From Branchiostoma floridae (taxonomy: Eukaryota; Chordata; Leptocardii; Amphioxiformes; Branchiostomatidae), in assembly GCF_000003815.2 (NCBI RefSeq), contig NC_049980.1, positions 33,646,792 to 33,710,791 on the forward strand: a stretch of DNA of 64,000 nt. The letters are read 5' to 3'. Below, piece by piece: positions 21,046 through 31,639 of the stretch. Every line of letters starts with the position of its first letter. Position 1 is the first letter of the stretch. The notes below the pieces were generated by a model. It saw nothing but the letters and a program-made list of their open reading frames with translations. It was not told the origin of the DNA and did not search any database. The translations under genes were made by a program, and so were the position numbers.

Positions 21046-21405
21046 CAGGGCTCGAAATTCATTTTTGGGATTAGGTGCACTAGTGCACCCAGCTTAAAAA
21101 TTGGGTGCACCAACAAATTTTTGGGTGCACCACTTAAATTTAAGTAGAATGTCAAAAAAACTAACAACAAAACTTAGTTACAAGCTATCAAATTCACAAA
21201 CAAGTAACATGGCAGACATTTTTATTATCTTCCTAACACTTAGATGTCAAGAATATGATGTATACTAGTATACTTGATATTTTTCCATACATAAACCTAA
21301 GAAAAATATTTGGGTGCACCAGTGCACCCACTGAAAGAAAATTGGGTGCACAGTTCTAATTTTGGGTGCACCTGGGTGCACAAAACCCCAGTATTTCTAG
21401 CCCTG
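21046..21405. mobile_element. 360-bp MITE, GCTCGAAAT termini, GGTGCACC words, 5-bp TSD
   Basis: The ends are CAGGGCTCGAAATTC and GTATTTCTAGCCCTG. GTATT flanks both sides (21041-21045 and 21406-21410), a perfect 5-bp TSD. Both subterminal regions are built from TGGGTGCACC-type words. Other pieces of this subfamily are at 12690-12746 and 45290-45330. No coding capacity. A hAT-like group with 5-bp TSDs (hAT5 of Repbase) would fit. Confidence 0.88.
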
Positions 21406-21574
21406 GTATTGCATTTGAAACACACCCTGGTGTTAACGAATTCAAATGTGAAGGTAAACCCATGACATCCTCGGTGTGTAATGCTGTACATTGATTTCTT
21501 TTCAGGTAGAAATTAGAAAGGAAGTTTTTGCTGCATTTTAGCATTCAATGTGGTTGAAACAAAATCTGCAGTAC

Positions 21575-22370
21575 AGTAGTAGATTACATTGGAAACACAA
21601 ATTTATGGTGTTAGGAATTCGCAGAAGAAAGGCCACTACAAAAGCTACGCAAGTTAAACCACCGAGTACATTTCAAGATCAACGGTAGCAAGCCTTGTCC
21701 TACCTGTTGAACACCCCATGTACCTTACCGACCAATTTAAAGCCCCTTTGTGCAGGGGAATCACCCAGATTGTCATCTGTGCAAGTACATGGTGTAAACA
21801 TAGGAGACATGCATGTAACAATGAACAGTGATAAACGTTATTGTACAAAGAGGCTACTCGAATACCAGTGTTGGCTATTTCTAGTTAGGTTGGAAACACA
21901 TTTGCAATGATGCAAATTCTCGGTGGAGAGGCCACTGTGAAAAACTACGCCGTGAATATTTCAAGTTTAACAGTAGCACGCCTTGTCCTACCAGTCGAAC
22001 ACCCCATGTACCTTACCGACCAATTGAAAGCCCCTTTGTGCAGGGGAATCACCCAGATTGACATCTGTGCAAGTACATGGTGTAAACATAGGATACATGC
22101 ATGTAACAATGAACAGTGATAAACATTGTAACATTGTACAAAGACTGAAAGAGACTATTCGAATACCAGTGTTAGCTATATCTAGTAAGGTTGGAAACAC
22201 ATTTGCAGTGTTACAAATTCCCAGTGGAGAGGCCACTGTGAAAACAACGCCGTGAATATTTCAAGTTTAACGGTAGCACGCCTTGTCCTACCAGTCGTGT
22301 ACCTTACCGACCAATTTAAAGCCCCTTTGTGCGAGGGAATCACCCAGATTGTCATCTGCGCTGTAATGTC
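21575..22370. repeat. Tandem array, three copies with ~290-bp period
   Basis: TACCTTACCGACCAATT starts at 21721, 22009 and 22300 (periods 288 and 291). Each copy carries TGGAAACACA, AGGCCACT, TTTCAAG and CACCCAGATTG in order. Copy 3 has a small deletion before TACCTTACC. Frames across the copies do not share a reading frame. Confidence 0.9.
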
Positions 22371-22459
22371 GGCTGATTGTTTAGAAGATTCCGTAATGCC
22401 GAGTGTCAAGGCTTGTGCCATGATGCGTCACGCCTTGATCCCTTGTAGGCATGTCCCTA

Positions 22460-22533
22460 CAGGGCTGGAAATACCACCTGCATATACAGGTTAGTGCAGG
22501 TAAAATTGGAGCTGTGCAGGTATTTCTGGTGTC
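22460..22533 (+). mobile_element. Left part of an ACCTGCAC-word MITE, cut by a gap
   Basis: CAGGGCTGGAAATACC, then CCTGCATATACAGG, GTGCAGGTA and GTGCAGGTATTTCTGGTGTC. It matches the left side of the element at 52611-52953 closely. The 100-N gap begins inside it, so its right end cannot be seen. Confidence 0.8.
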
Positions 22534-22633
22534 NNNNNNNNNNNNNNNNNNNNNNNNNNNNNNNNNNNNNNNNNNNNNNNNNNNNNNNNNNNNNNNNNNN
22601 NNNNNNNNNNNNNNNNNNNNNNNNNNNNNNNNN
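22534..22633. other. Assembly gap (100 N)
   Basis: Exactly 100 N, inside a MITE copy. Confidence 0.99.
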
Positions 22634-23744
22634 CGACGCCAAGGCGGGGAAATCCACTACATGTCCTCTCCATTCACTGTTATTGCGCTATTGAAAACAC
22701 AAGTTCAACAGGTATATTGCCTGAGCGGTATTGGTAACTGTTGAAGGCTTTATGTAAAGCCATAGGCAGGTTTTGTTGTATTTCAGACAACTTTGTCATG
22801 TTATTATATAAAGTTTAGGTGTGTGAATTATTGGGCTTACAAATACAAAAGTTTCCTTTGGAAAATACACAAATTGTAGTCATTTTTCTTCTGCCTCTGA
22901 CAAATGGTCTTTTACTAGTTGGAGAGTTTTATCAAAAGGGAATCGCAGCAAGGATTTTGAGTGAGTGACTGAGTGAGTGAGTGAATCGCAACACATAATT
23001 TCTAGTTGATGACATTTCGTGCAATCGAGTTCATAATGTTTCGCAATCTGACGTTCCAAGTGGTAATGAAGTTGAATGCTGAAGGAATAAATGTACAAAT
23101 AGATTGTGAAGTCATAAGCAATTAGACAACTGTTGGCTTTTAATACAATATAGTACCCTTGCCTCTTCCCTTTGACCTCAGCGAAAGCGGCCTGCAGGCC
23201 TAAGTACTTATTCTGCTTGCGTTTCAATGATTGAAATGTTGATCTTAAAGTACAAACTACCCAAAGTACCAATTCTACGTCCAGTTTTATTCTTTTGTAT
23301 AACGAAATGGCTGAGAATCCCGTGGCCTCCCCAAAATATACAGTAGGTACCGTACAATGTTTGGGTCAGTAACCAGCATATTGCTGAAAAAATTCATCCG
23401 GGGGTTTAAAACGCAGGAAATTGGATTTCGTGTGTACTACCGGATCTTCACGTCGGTAATCCATTTTTGTGTGTGTACCTTTGTCCGGGGCAATATGCTG
23501 GCTCCACTCCGCTATTGGATTTAAACTCGATTTTGGTGTCCAAACAGTTAAGTCTGCAATCAAATAGGAGTGTTATCTGGTAATCTCGGAGGGACGCTTT
23601 ACGGATGGAAGTCATCATGTATTTTTATTGGGGCTCTGCTGGTAACCCCTTCTTTGCGATTCGTCAAAATCAAATCCTTAGTCTATCTCTGGATCGTAAA
23701 AGATTTTATTTTAGCATAATATTACTGGTAATGGTGAGGTAGCA
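22634..23744. other. No gene seen; small GAGT microsatellite
   Basis: GAGTGAGTGACTGAGTGAGT run at about 22958-22984. The minus-strand frame 22880-23272 (130 codons) overlaps it and has no domain. A relic of LINE-tail sequence (GACCTCAGCGAAAGCGGCC) lies near 23175-23195. Confidence 0.4.
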
Positions 23745-23956
23745 AAGTTATCAATTTTATGGTGAGGAGATTTCGAAAATGTAGGGTTAAAAGTTGGCAT
23801 TCAAGTACACTTTTTTTGCCAGTTTTTCATATTTGATCACGTATTGTTCCATAAGTAAACTTTAGCAAAGTACCACTATGTGAGTTGAAAATTAGTGTCA
23901 TGCTCCTCATTTAGTGTTGTGGCCCATTTTGATAGATTGTACTAGCTAGAACCCTG
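23745..23956. mobile_element. Relic of the CTAGAACCCTG MITE family
   Basis: It ends in CTAGCTAGAACCCTG at 23956 and carries GGGTTAAAAGTTGGCA and GAAAATTAGTG words. All of these also occur in the complete element at 58424-58777. The left terminus is not preserved. A lone right terminus of the family is at 50515-50529. Confidence 0.7.
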
Positions 23957-24842
23957 TGTACGAGATAGCACAGGAAAAAATGGTGTATGTTTAGTTCAAA
24001 ATGTATACTTGAGAAAGATGAAGTGAACAAAAATCATCTTTGCCACAACACTAGGCAAAACTGTCACCAATTTTATGTTTCTCTATAGAGAAATTCTCAA
24101 ACAACCTCACCTAGCCATATTATTTATCTGTCCTTCACGACTCAACAGTTTGTGGTATCGTTTTCCGTTCATTTCTTTGCCACTCATGTATCATTACATC
24201 CATAGTAAGTGGCAATGGAGGAGTGATGAAGTAAAAAATATATCTTTTGTTGGAGTTAGGTGCTATTATGCGAGTTAGGTGCTATTATGTAAGTTATACC
24301 ACCCGGTAGGTTGTTGTTATTCTTTGTACCATTCTAATGAAAAGTGGACTTGCAGTCGGGTGGAAGTAAGTGCCTTAAACGCTAAGTCAGAGCACCTGCT
24401 CTCAGAAATAACTCGCTTCCTCTGATATTACCTCATGCCAATCAAGGATGGAAAATATCTGGATTGAAGATATATTTTTAATGTTTAAAATTTTAAAAAA
24501 ACGTAGGAATGATTGGAATATTCCATTAACAAAATTGTGGGTGTCAATTGTTTAAAAGATTCTATTGGACTCTCTGTCAAGTAATACACCTGACATTTTG
24601 GAAATTTGACAATTTTTACACAAGATCATAAGTGTGTATGTTTATTTTTAGAGTATTGAACTGTCAAAGTTTTGGACATTCAAAATCTAAAGGTAAACGA
24701 ATACATAGTAACATAAGTTTGTCCTGCAGCTTACACATATTCTTATCATTTTGGATTCACCATAATGGTTGATTAGGCCTAGGAAAAAAAATGTTGTGTT
24801 TCCTGTTTCAGCCCTGAAAAAATTAGGGTCGGTAGGTAGGGA
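23957..24842. other. No gene seen
   Basis: AT-rich unique sequence. Its last ~70 bp (AGGAAAAAAAATGTTGTG, then TTAGGGTCGGTAGGTAGGG) look like the end of a dispersed repeat running into the gap, but there is only one copy here. Confidence 0.4.
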
Positions 24843-24942
24843 NNNNNNNNNNNNNNNNNNNNNNNNNNNNNNNNNNNNNNNNNNNNNNNNNNNNNNNNNN
24901 NNNNNNNNNNNNNNNNNNNNNNNNNNNNNNNNNNNNNNNNNN
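24843..24942. other. Assembly gap (100 N)
   Basis: Exactly 100 N, directly beside an array of MITE-terminus repeats. Confidence 0.99.
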
Positions 24943-24943
24943 C

Positions 24944-25195
24944 TAAGTCTGAGTGCTACAGTTATACATTCATGATCACCTATAACTCACAAGAGGGTCT
25001 GTATGGGGGGTTTACCATCAGCAGTTACAAGAGGGTCTACATGGAGGGGTTTCTAATGGCATAATAAGTCTGAGTGCTGCAGTTATATATTTATGTTCTC
25101 CTATAACTTACAAGAGGGTCCGAATGGGGAGTTACCATCAGAAGTTACAAGAGGGTCTGCATGGGGGGTTACCATCAGCACTCTGTGCTTAACTA
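24944..25195. repeat. 121-bp duplication built from a MITE terminus
   Basis: TAAGTCTGAGTGCT begins at 24944 and 25065. GAGGGTCTGCATGGGGGG, or variants, occurs four times (24993, 25031, 25114, 25151). This word is the inward-reading right terminus of the MITE at 4894-5083. The array may extend into the adjacent gap. Confidence 0.8.
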
Positions 25196-26546
25196 AGGAA
25201 GCCAGGGGCTACATATTACATATACATTGAACTTACCAGACGTATCCTTACACTATACATAGAATGCATCACTGACACGTTACATAAGATTTGAGTCTGG
25301 CTACAAATCACATAGAGTTAAAACTGCTTATTATGCAAAAGGGCTTGCAGGCCACCCTACAAGACTTTGTCGGATCCGATGTTTATACAAAGAGTATTGC
25401 CTGGCACCTAGCGTGTTCTTTTATGTGTACATGACAAAAGCGTGATCTCTTTCAATCGTTCAATAGGATATGTACAAAGTGACTTCTATGCAGACGTGTA
25501 CAGTACATGGGGTTTTAGTTGTTGTCAGATGGTTATCTGTTGAAAGTTTGCTTTTAACATTTTCGTGTGTTGTACAGCAAAATCATAGCAGTAAGTTCAT
25601 CAATAGAAAAGACACTGAAATCCACGATTAGCCTCACCTGATTGTGATAAGATATTCCAGATTTTCTCATGTTTAGTCTTTACTGTTTAGTACGTAAAAT
25701 TTCAAGATTTATTTTTTATGTCCTATTCTGTTGTTGGTAATTGAGCGCATAAAAGGCATTGTACTTTTGCTACTTCACTAAACTTTGTTCTCACCTATAT
25801 TCTTCTTTAGATAAGTTCTAGCTTTATATATCTATAAACTCAGCTGTCTTCTAGTCTCTGCTGCAGTCTTCGAATGGGGCTGTTTTTTATTTGGAGGGGG
25901 GTGGTTGGTTTGCGATTTCCAAATTTGGCTAGTTCTCTTGTGTGCCGGGAAAGGGAGTTTGCCTAGGAAGGGAGTTTCACCCCGTCTGGAAGTCTGTCTC
26001 CAACCACAAACACCCTTCCCCCCCCCCTTTCCTCGGGTGAGTGGAGATCTCCCAACCTAATTTTGTAGGATTTGGCCCCATTGTCGGCAGCTGAAATCCC
26101 CTGGTCTTGCCTGGGGCTACACTTCGCTGCCCGCTTTTGTTCGCTCGGCGAGGATGGAAAACATCCTCTGAAGAACTGAAATTCTCAGGTAGGCCTTTTC
26201 ATTCGGCTTTTGCATCATTTCTAGGTTAGCACATAGAGTCCACAGACAATTGTTGCATACAGTACAATATGGTACAATGCTGGAGCCAAGTTATACTGTG
26301 GTCAGGTGTGTAACTCATTGATTGTGTACTGTATAGACTAAAGTTATTTGCTGGACAAGGATTGAAAATCTTAGCTTGAGCATGTACATTGCGTACAAGT
26401 AGACAAAAATTCAGGTAATCTAGGAAAAGCATACCGCGATTCCCGTGAACCCTAGGGTCGCCATTCGCTGACGCAAACGAGTCATGAATGAACAGCAACA
26501 ACTGCAGCGTGGCCGGTACGGGCCCTAAGTTGTGGAGGAGCATTAA
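25196..26546. other. No gene seen; GC-rich patch 25.9-26.2 kb
   Basis: Unique sequence. A GC-rich repeat-free patch at about 25900-26160 includes a C-run near 26012-26025. The minus-strand frame 26226-26612 (128 codons) has no domain I recognise and overlaps the next MITE. Confidence 0.4.
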
Positions 26547-27099
26547 CAGGGCTCGAAATACTTTCTTCTGTCTAGCTGTACTGGAGCAGGTAACTTTTGA
26601 AATTACCTGCACCAGAGAAATATTACCTTTATATACCCCAAATGTGGATAAAACAACCTTTTAAACATACTTTGTACACATGTTAACTAACAAAGTAGGT
26701 AAGGGAATACTGTACTGCCTTGTTGTATAGAAACCAAACGTGATAAAAAGTTACATGTTGATGTACCCACAATGATTACAGTATCAGTGATCATCATCAC
26801 TGTTCTCCTCATGATCAGCTGGATCCAAGGGACCCTCCCTTAAAAGAATATTGTATTTGGTGCAGCACAGGTATTTGCAAGTTTTATTGAGAAAAATCAC
26901 ACTGGAAGCTGTTCATTTGCCATCTTTCTTATTTATTGCATCTCTTGCTTGCGGCATTACAACCAGTACAGCAAAGAAGTATCCACTTCACAATTATACA
27001 CAGTGCATCAACCTAGTGCAGGTTAGACACCAGAAATACCTGCACAGCCCAACTTTTACCTGCACTAACCTGCACATGCAGGTGGTATTTGGAGCCCTG
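26547..27099 (-). mobile_element. 553-bp MITE, GCTCGAAATAC termini, ACCTGCAC words
   Basis: The ends are CAGGGCTCGAAATACT and GGTATTTGGAGCCCTG. It is inverted relative to the copy at 52611-52953: its left part (TTACCTGCACCAGA) matches that element's right side, and its right part (ACCTGCACATGCAGGT) matches that element's left side. No clear TSD remains (AGCATTAA left, AGTGTGTA right). Non-coding. Confidence 0.85.
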
Positions 27100-27340
27100 A
27101 GTGTGTAGTACACAGGCATTCCTCGCGTCTACATTCTTTCACCTTCCTTGCGAGGAGAGTATGTGGGGTGAAGACGTGGAGTCCTTTCTTCTCCGGCTTA
27201 GGGGAATGTGGGTCCTCTCCGGACACAACATTCCCGGTTTGTTGACAGGAGATTCTCATGTCTTGTTTATCTGTTTGTGAGGACCATGATGATGTTCTGT
27301 CTGGTGGTAGCCGGGACAAGCACAGAAGTGGCATCGCCTC

Positions 27341-27445
27341 CAGGGCTCGAAATACTTTTTTCTACATACCTGCATGGTGCAGGCGACATTGAAAATTACC
27401 TGCACCAGACAAATTTTACCTGTATCACTCTGAATTTAGAAAGTA
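27341..27445 (-). mobile_element. Truncated ACCTGCAC-word MITE
   Basis: CAGGGCTCGAAATACT, then ATTACCTGCACCAGACAAAT. Same orientation as 26547-27099. The right portion is missing, and the sequence passes into a LINE 3' end at about 27470. Confidence 0.8.
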
Positions 27446-27469
27446 TGGACCATACTAAATGATCCCTCA

Positions 27470-27547
27470 TGACCTCAATGAAAAGTGGCTTGCAGGCCAA
27501 TTTGAGCTTTTCATGAATAAATTAAGGTTCAAATAAACAAACAAACA
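27470..27547 (+). mobile_element. LINE 3' end, 5'-truncated
   Basis: GACCTCAATGAAAAGTGGCT, then TTTGAGCTTTTCATGAATAA, then AAATAAACAAACAAACA. Same family as the minus-strand copy at 13775-13846. Confidence 0.7.
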
Positions 27548-28699
27548 TAACATAATAGGCTTACATGTGTGACTGTACTGTTGTACACTAGCATACAGCA
27601 TGCTCTTGTAATATCAGAGTATCAGACAGAACCTTAAAACTTTTGTTGCATTGCTTGTTCAAAACTTTGGAGTTTGCTATAGAATTCCATATTCAAGCTC
27701 TAAACAGTTGCAGGGAGTTTTGTAATTGTAATTGTGTTTTCCTGACATTTACCTTTATGTTACGTTTCTGTGTACGTATGTACGTTTTGGTACACCACTG
27801 CACCTATTCGCAATAATGATTTTCCAACCGTGTGCATAGTTAGTTCTTGTGTGCACCTCTTTCATGGCTTTCCCCACAAGGCAGACCCCATCCCTGAAAA
27901 GGTGGTGCTCTCCATGTGCTCAGATTACATGATGCCTGTTACCTGGTGCAGGAACAATAGGGTTAGACCTTATCAGTTGTTCCATCTCTGCTGCTTCCAT
28001 GTCCTCATGTGGATGAACTCAGTCGACCTGTCTGTCAGGATGTTTCAATGTATTATAGTGGGCTTTTCTACTCTTATAACACATGGTTCAAGACATTTCA
28101 TGCAGTGAAATTTAGAATGTTTGATAATCATATGGTCCAAGTGGCAATGAAATGGTTTGCTGATATATGTATATAGATGTAAAATAAGATAAATGTGAAT
28201 TAAAGAAAGCAGACTTGAAGTTGTAAATTTGAAGAAAAAAAATGTGAAAATTTTTGAAGAAAATCACTTGTGGATAGGTGGTCACTAGACAGGATTTGTA
28301 AAGCTGTGGTGTCAGTGGGAAAAATTAAGAGATCATCAGAAGATGGTCCATACTTACGTAGAGGTGTTCACTCTATTTGTGTAATAGTCTCATATTGGTC
28401 TCATTTTGGATAGAAATAAATTCTTAGTCTTACCAAGCATGTTGTTCTTATTGTACATTTGCCCTGGGCCTGCAGTACCTGTGCTGTACTGATAGGGGGC
28501 ATTGTTGGCAAACGCACCATGTTCAGAACACTGAATCTCAGAGAAAGCTCGAGTTTTCTCATATACAGATTTCTAGTTTGTATGGTCCCTTTGGCGTAAT
28601 CCTGCAATCTATCATGTTAGAAATGGTATGAAATTAAGTTGTTGTCTAGTCATGTTGTCTTTCAACAGTTTTTTTCTACAAAATGAAAAGTATTGGATG
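27548..28699. other. No gene seen
   Basis: Unique sequence. The plus frame 27770-28108 (112 codons) is Cys- and His-rich but shows no spaced zinc-finger pattern and no homologue that I recognise. Confidence 0.4.
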
Positions 28700-28870
28700 A
28701 TGAAGACTACTATTAGTAGTCAGTACAAACTGCATAAGAATGGACTGGAAGGTTTGACCCACTCACACTGGAATGGACAATTTCTCTTTTCCCTAACTTC
28801 AAGTCAGGTATTGCTCTCCTCAAACACAGGGCATCTGGTTTTGCGTCCCCATCGAAAGGGATGTCCTTAA
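28700..28870. repeat. Dispersed repeat, second copy at 39095-39275
   Basis: ACTGGAAGGTTTGACCCACT, then ACACTGG, TTCTCTTTT and TTGCTCTCCTCAAA. A similar series occurs at 39095-39275. The leading ACACACCAGTT(A/T)TGTACAGTAG part of that copy also occurs near 47380. The class is unknown. Confidence 0.6.
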
Positions 28871-29476
28871 CCCAAGCTTAGTGCTCATTTTTCCACAGAT
28901 TTAGTTTAGAAGCATGAAATTTTAATGGGAGGTTTCCATACTTGTTTCCCCCATCCTTTCATACATTCCTGTAATACTGTAAATGCTTATAAGTCTGTAG
29001 TGATTTAACTTCACCCTGTAGAGAAAATGGAGCGTCCGCAATGGTTTTGAGTTGGTGTAACTGTGTAAGTTCTTTGGTAGCGCATACTGTACAGGAATGG
29101 AAACTCCGGTGGTTTCAGTTTTGCGGTAAGGCTGTCACCGTAAAAACTGCGAACAGAAACCGTCGCAAAAATTTCAAGAAACTACAGTATAGCATCCTTT
29201 CCACAGTCCCCATTGGGACTCTGCACCCCCCCTGCATCATTTATGAGCCTCCCCTGAGGGATGATGTGGGGAGAGCTCACCTGGGGGAGGATACAGTGGA
29301 TGTGCACTTCTCTTCCCAGCTCCTTTGTTCTGGCCTCTCCTGGGAGCCATTTTTCACACTGATAATGACCTTGTGTGGCAGGGGTGTGGTCTGCTCTTCC
29401 CTTTGTCATATCAACTTGTCTTTGAAAAAATGACAGCTTTGGGACAGTCAGTATTTGACTGATTTTTACTTTATTC
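28871..29476. other. No gene seen
   Basis: The plus frame 29041-29433 (130 codons) spans GC-richer sequence but has no recognised motif. A GCGG/CCGT inverted tract near 29105-29170 resembles the TTTGCGGT dispersed repeats of the ~290-bp array. Confidence 0.35.
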
Positions 29477-29719
29477 CAGGGCTGTCTCTAGCTTGAAATG
29501 TTTTTCTATCCCACTCATTGTTTATGGAGCTCGTCATGTTAATTTGCCACCTTGAATCTGTCATTTTAAGCCTAACAAATAACATTGTCATCAATCTTGT
29601 GTCATGAAGGTTGGATTTTTGTGATGGACTGAGTAAAAATGTTTTTCTATCCCAACAAACAAACAAACAAACAAACAAACAAACAAACAAACAAGGAACT
29701 GGTCCTGGAGACAGCCCTT
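29477..29719. mobile_element. MITE, CAGGGCTGTCTC(T/C)AG termini, with AAAC microsatellite
   Basis: The left end is CAGGGCTGTCTCTAG and the right end is CTGGAGACAGCCCTT. Internal words CCCACTCATTGTTTATGGAG and GTTTTTCTATCCCA are shared with the copies at 30649-30957 and 34415-34635. An (AAAC)n run fills 29655-29694. No TSD is readable. The CAGGG end suggests hAT. Confidence 0.75.
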
Positions 29720-30041
29720 GGGTTGATGAAGCTATACAAGAAGCCTGATGAGGTATCGTACCTATCCTTTGGAGACATTTGTGATATAGCGGAAAAAGCC
29801 TTCATACACAAACAACAAATATTTATAGATGCTGAGAAAAACCTGTCGCTCTCCCGATATTACCTGTCATGAAATTACAAAATTTGATGTGTGAAGTGAG
29901 CCTTCGTGTAAGTTGTGTCAGGTTGTGATTTTAAGTTTAAAAGCTTTAGTGTAAGATATGTCAGGTTGTGATTTTAAGTTCGAGAGCTTTTTTTCGTTGC
30001 ACGATTTCATTATGAATAATTCACGCGGCGTGGGTTGAGTC
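29720..30041. other. No gene seen
   Basis: A 51-codon open stretch after the MITE (29697-29870) contains no domain. A near-duplicate word TCAGGTTGTGATTTTAAGTT occurs at 29918 and 29960. Confidence 0.4.
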
Positions 30042-30250
30042 AGGTGTGATGTGCGTAACTCGAGGTGTGAAGATTTACTGCCGATCCGCCCGTAATCCGA
30101 TCTCCCGGCCTTCCCCATCTGCACCTGGGAGCCGCTAACCGAATATCGGCGCGGCGCTTCTGGGGATACTGACGACATGTTATGGATGGAGCTACACACC
30201 TAATTGACACTGATTCGGTTTGGGGGAAGAGCGCGGTCCCTGCGTCGCTA
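30042..30250. promoter_or_regulatory. Candidate enhancer: paired T-box half-sites and TAATCC
   Basis: Exact T-box half-sites AGGTGTGA lie at 30042-30049 and 30063-30070, in direct orientation 21 bp apart. A TAATCC (Otx/Bicoid-type) core follows near 30093. The 30.0-30.3 kb block is repeat-free and CpG-richer than its neighbours. The motifs are short, so this is suggestive only. Confidence 0.35.
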
Positions 30251-30648
30251 TCAACTGCTGGTCCTTGTCCTCACTTCCATCTATTTTACTGTTCTCCTAT
30301 CGAATACCCATAATGTCTTCATCTTCTAAAATTAATTAAAGCATATCTCACGCTTGCGTCGTTTTTGTTTTCCCTGTTTTGTTGTGATTCTAATTTCGGT
30401 ACCTTGGTTATCTTCTGAAGGATGCGCACAGAGTTGATGAAATAAAGCCGTGACAAGGACAAATGACTCGGCGGTTTTAAGAAGCAGATTTTCTCGTCTG
30501 CTGTCGCACCAATCATTCTATCTGAGTATCTGTCTTGGCAGAATATGATTTTGTGGAGCCGGCTCATTTTTCAGTGTCAGAGGGTCTTTGTTTAATCTCC
30601 TTGTGTGATGCTACATCAGATGATACAGCATGTAAATAGAGCTGCGTT

Positions 30649-30957
30649 CAGGGCTGTCTTCAGCTTAAATTTTTTTTCATCCCACTCATTGTTTGAGAGC
30701 TAGCCTGGATACCATACCCCAACCTCAAAAATATCTTCCCTGCAAGATACATATTTATGATACTGGGGACTGGTAATCAGGCTATTTCAGAGCCCATGTT
30801 GTTGATTTTGCTGGTTAAATATGTCATATTATATTAGCTTGTGAAAGTACATTTTCAACAGTTTCATGTCATTTTTGGGACGGATGGGGTGAAATTTTTG
30901 TCTGTCCAAAGAAGCAAATTTCCATCCCGGGACGGACTAACGCGTCCTGGAAACTAC
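30649..30957. mobile_element. Second copy of the CAGGGCTGTCT MITE
   Basis: The left end is CAGGGCTGTCTTCAG. The right end is decayed (TCCTGGAAACTACCC). GTGAAAGTACATTTTCAACA and GGGACGG words are shared with the copy at 34415-34635. Confidence 0.7.
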
Positions 30958-31639
30958 CCAATTCTGTGTTTCTACTCAACTTTGGGATGTTCCAAGAAGG
31001 CTACTCAAGGGACAAAATGTCCTAGATTGACACGTTGATGGACAAGTGACAAGTGACAAATAAAATCTGGTTCATGAAGACAGGTGGTCACTGTGACTGA
31101 GTAATTGAAATTTTAACAGGTTTTGTATTTTTGGTGGAATAAAAATTATGTCAAACTCTTTGATTTGATATACATGATATGTACTGTTCTTTAGACAAAG
31201 GAGTTCTTGTTGTATCTTTGTTTCACTGTAGTGGCAATGATAGGCAAGGATTGTGGTTGGCTTAATGTGTATCATTATCTCATCATACCTTTTTAGTCCT
31301 GTCACATAGCACTTAGGGCGCACAGTCGTAAATAGTGGGAATGGGGACAAAAAAAGACTGAAGCAAAGTTCTACTGTAATGTCAAACACGATCGGATGAC
31401 ACAAATGGACAGTTGAATATTTGGGTATGTCCAATTTTGTAAGTTGGAAGTTACAATTCAACTCTACTTTAGACTGATTTCTACCAACTCACAACTCAAG
31501 ATGAACAAGCATTTTTTTCAAGGTAAAGGCTACTTAAGCTAGACATTTTTTGATAGTATTTACTCAAAACTTTCCAGAAACTTTCAGTGAATTTGTGATA
31601 GATATCTGATAAATAGGTTCAGTGAACTGTTTGCCCTTT
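30958..31639. other. No gene seen
   Basis: AT-rich unique sequence. The minus frame 31072-31461 (129 codons) has no domain. Confidence 0.45.
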
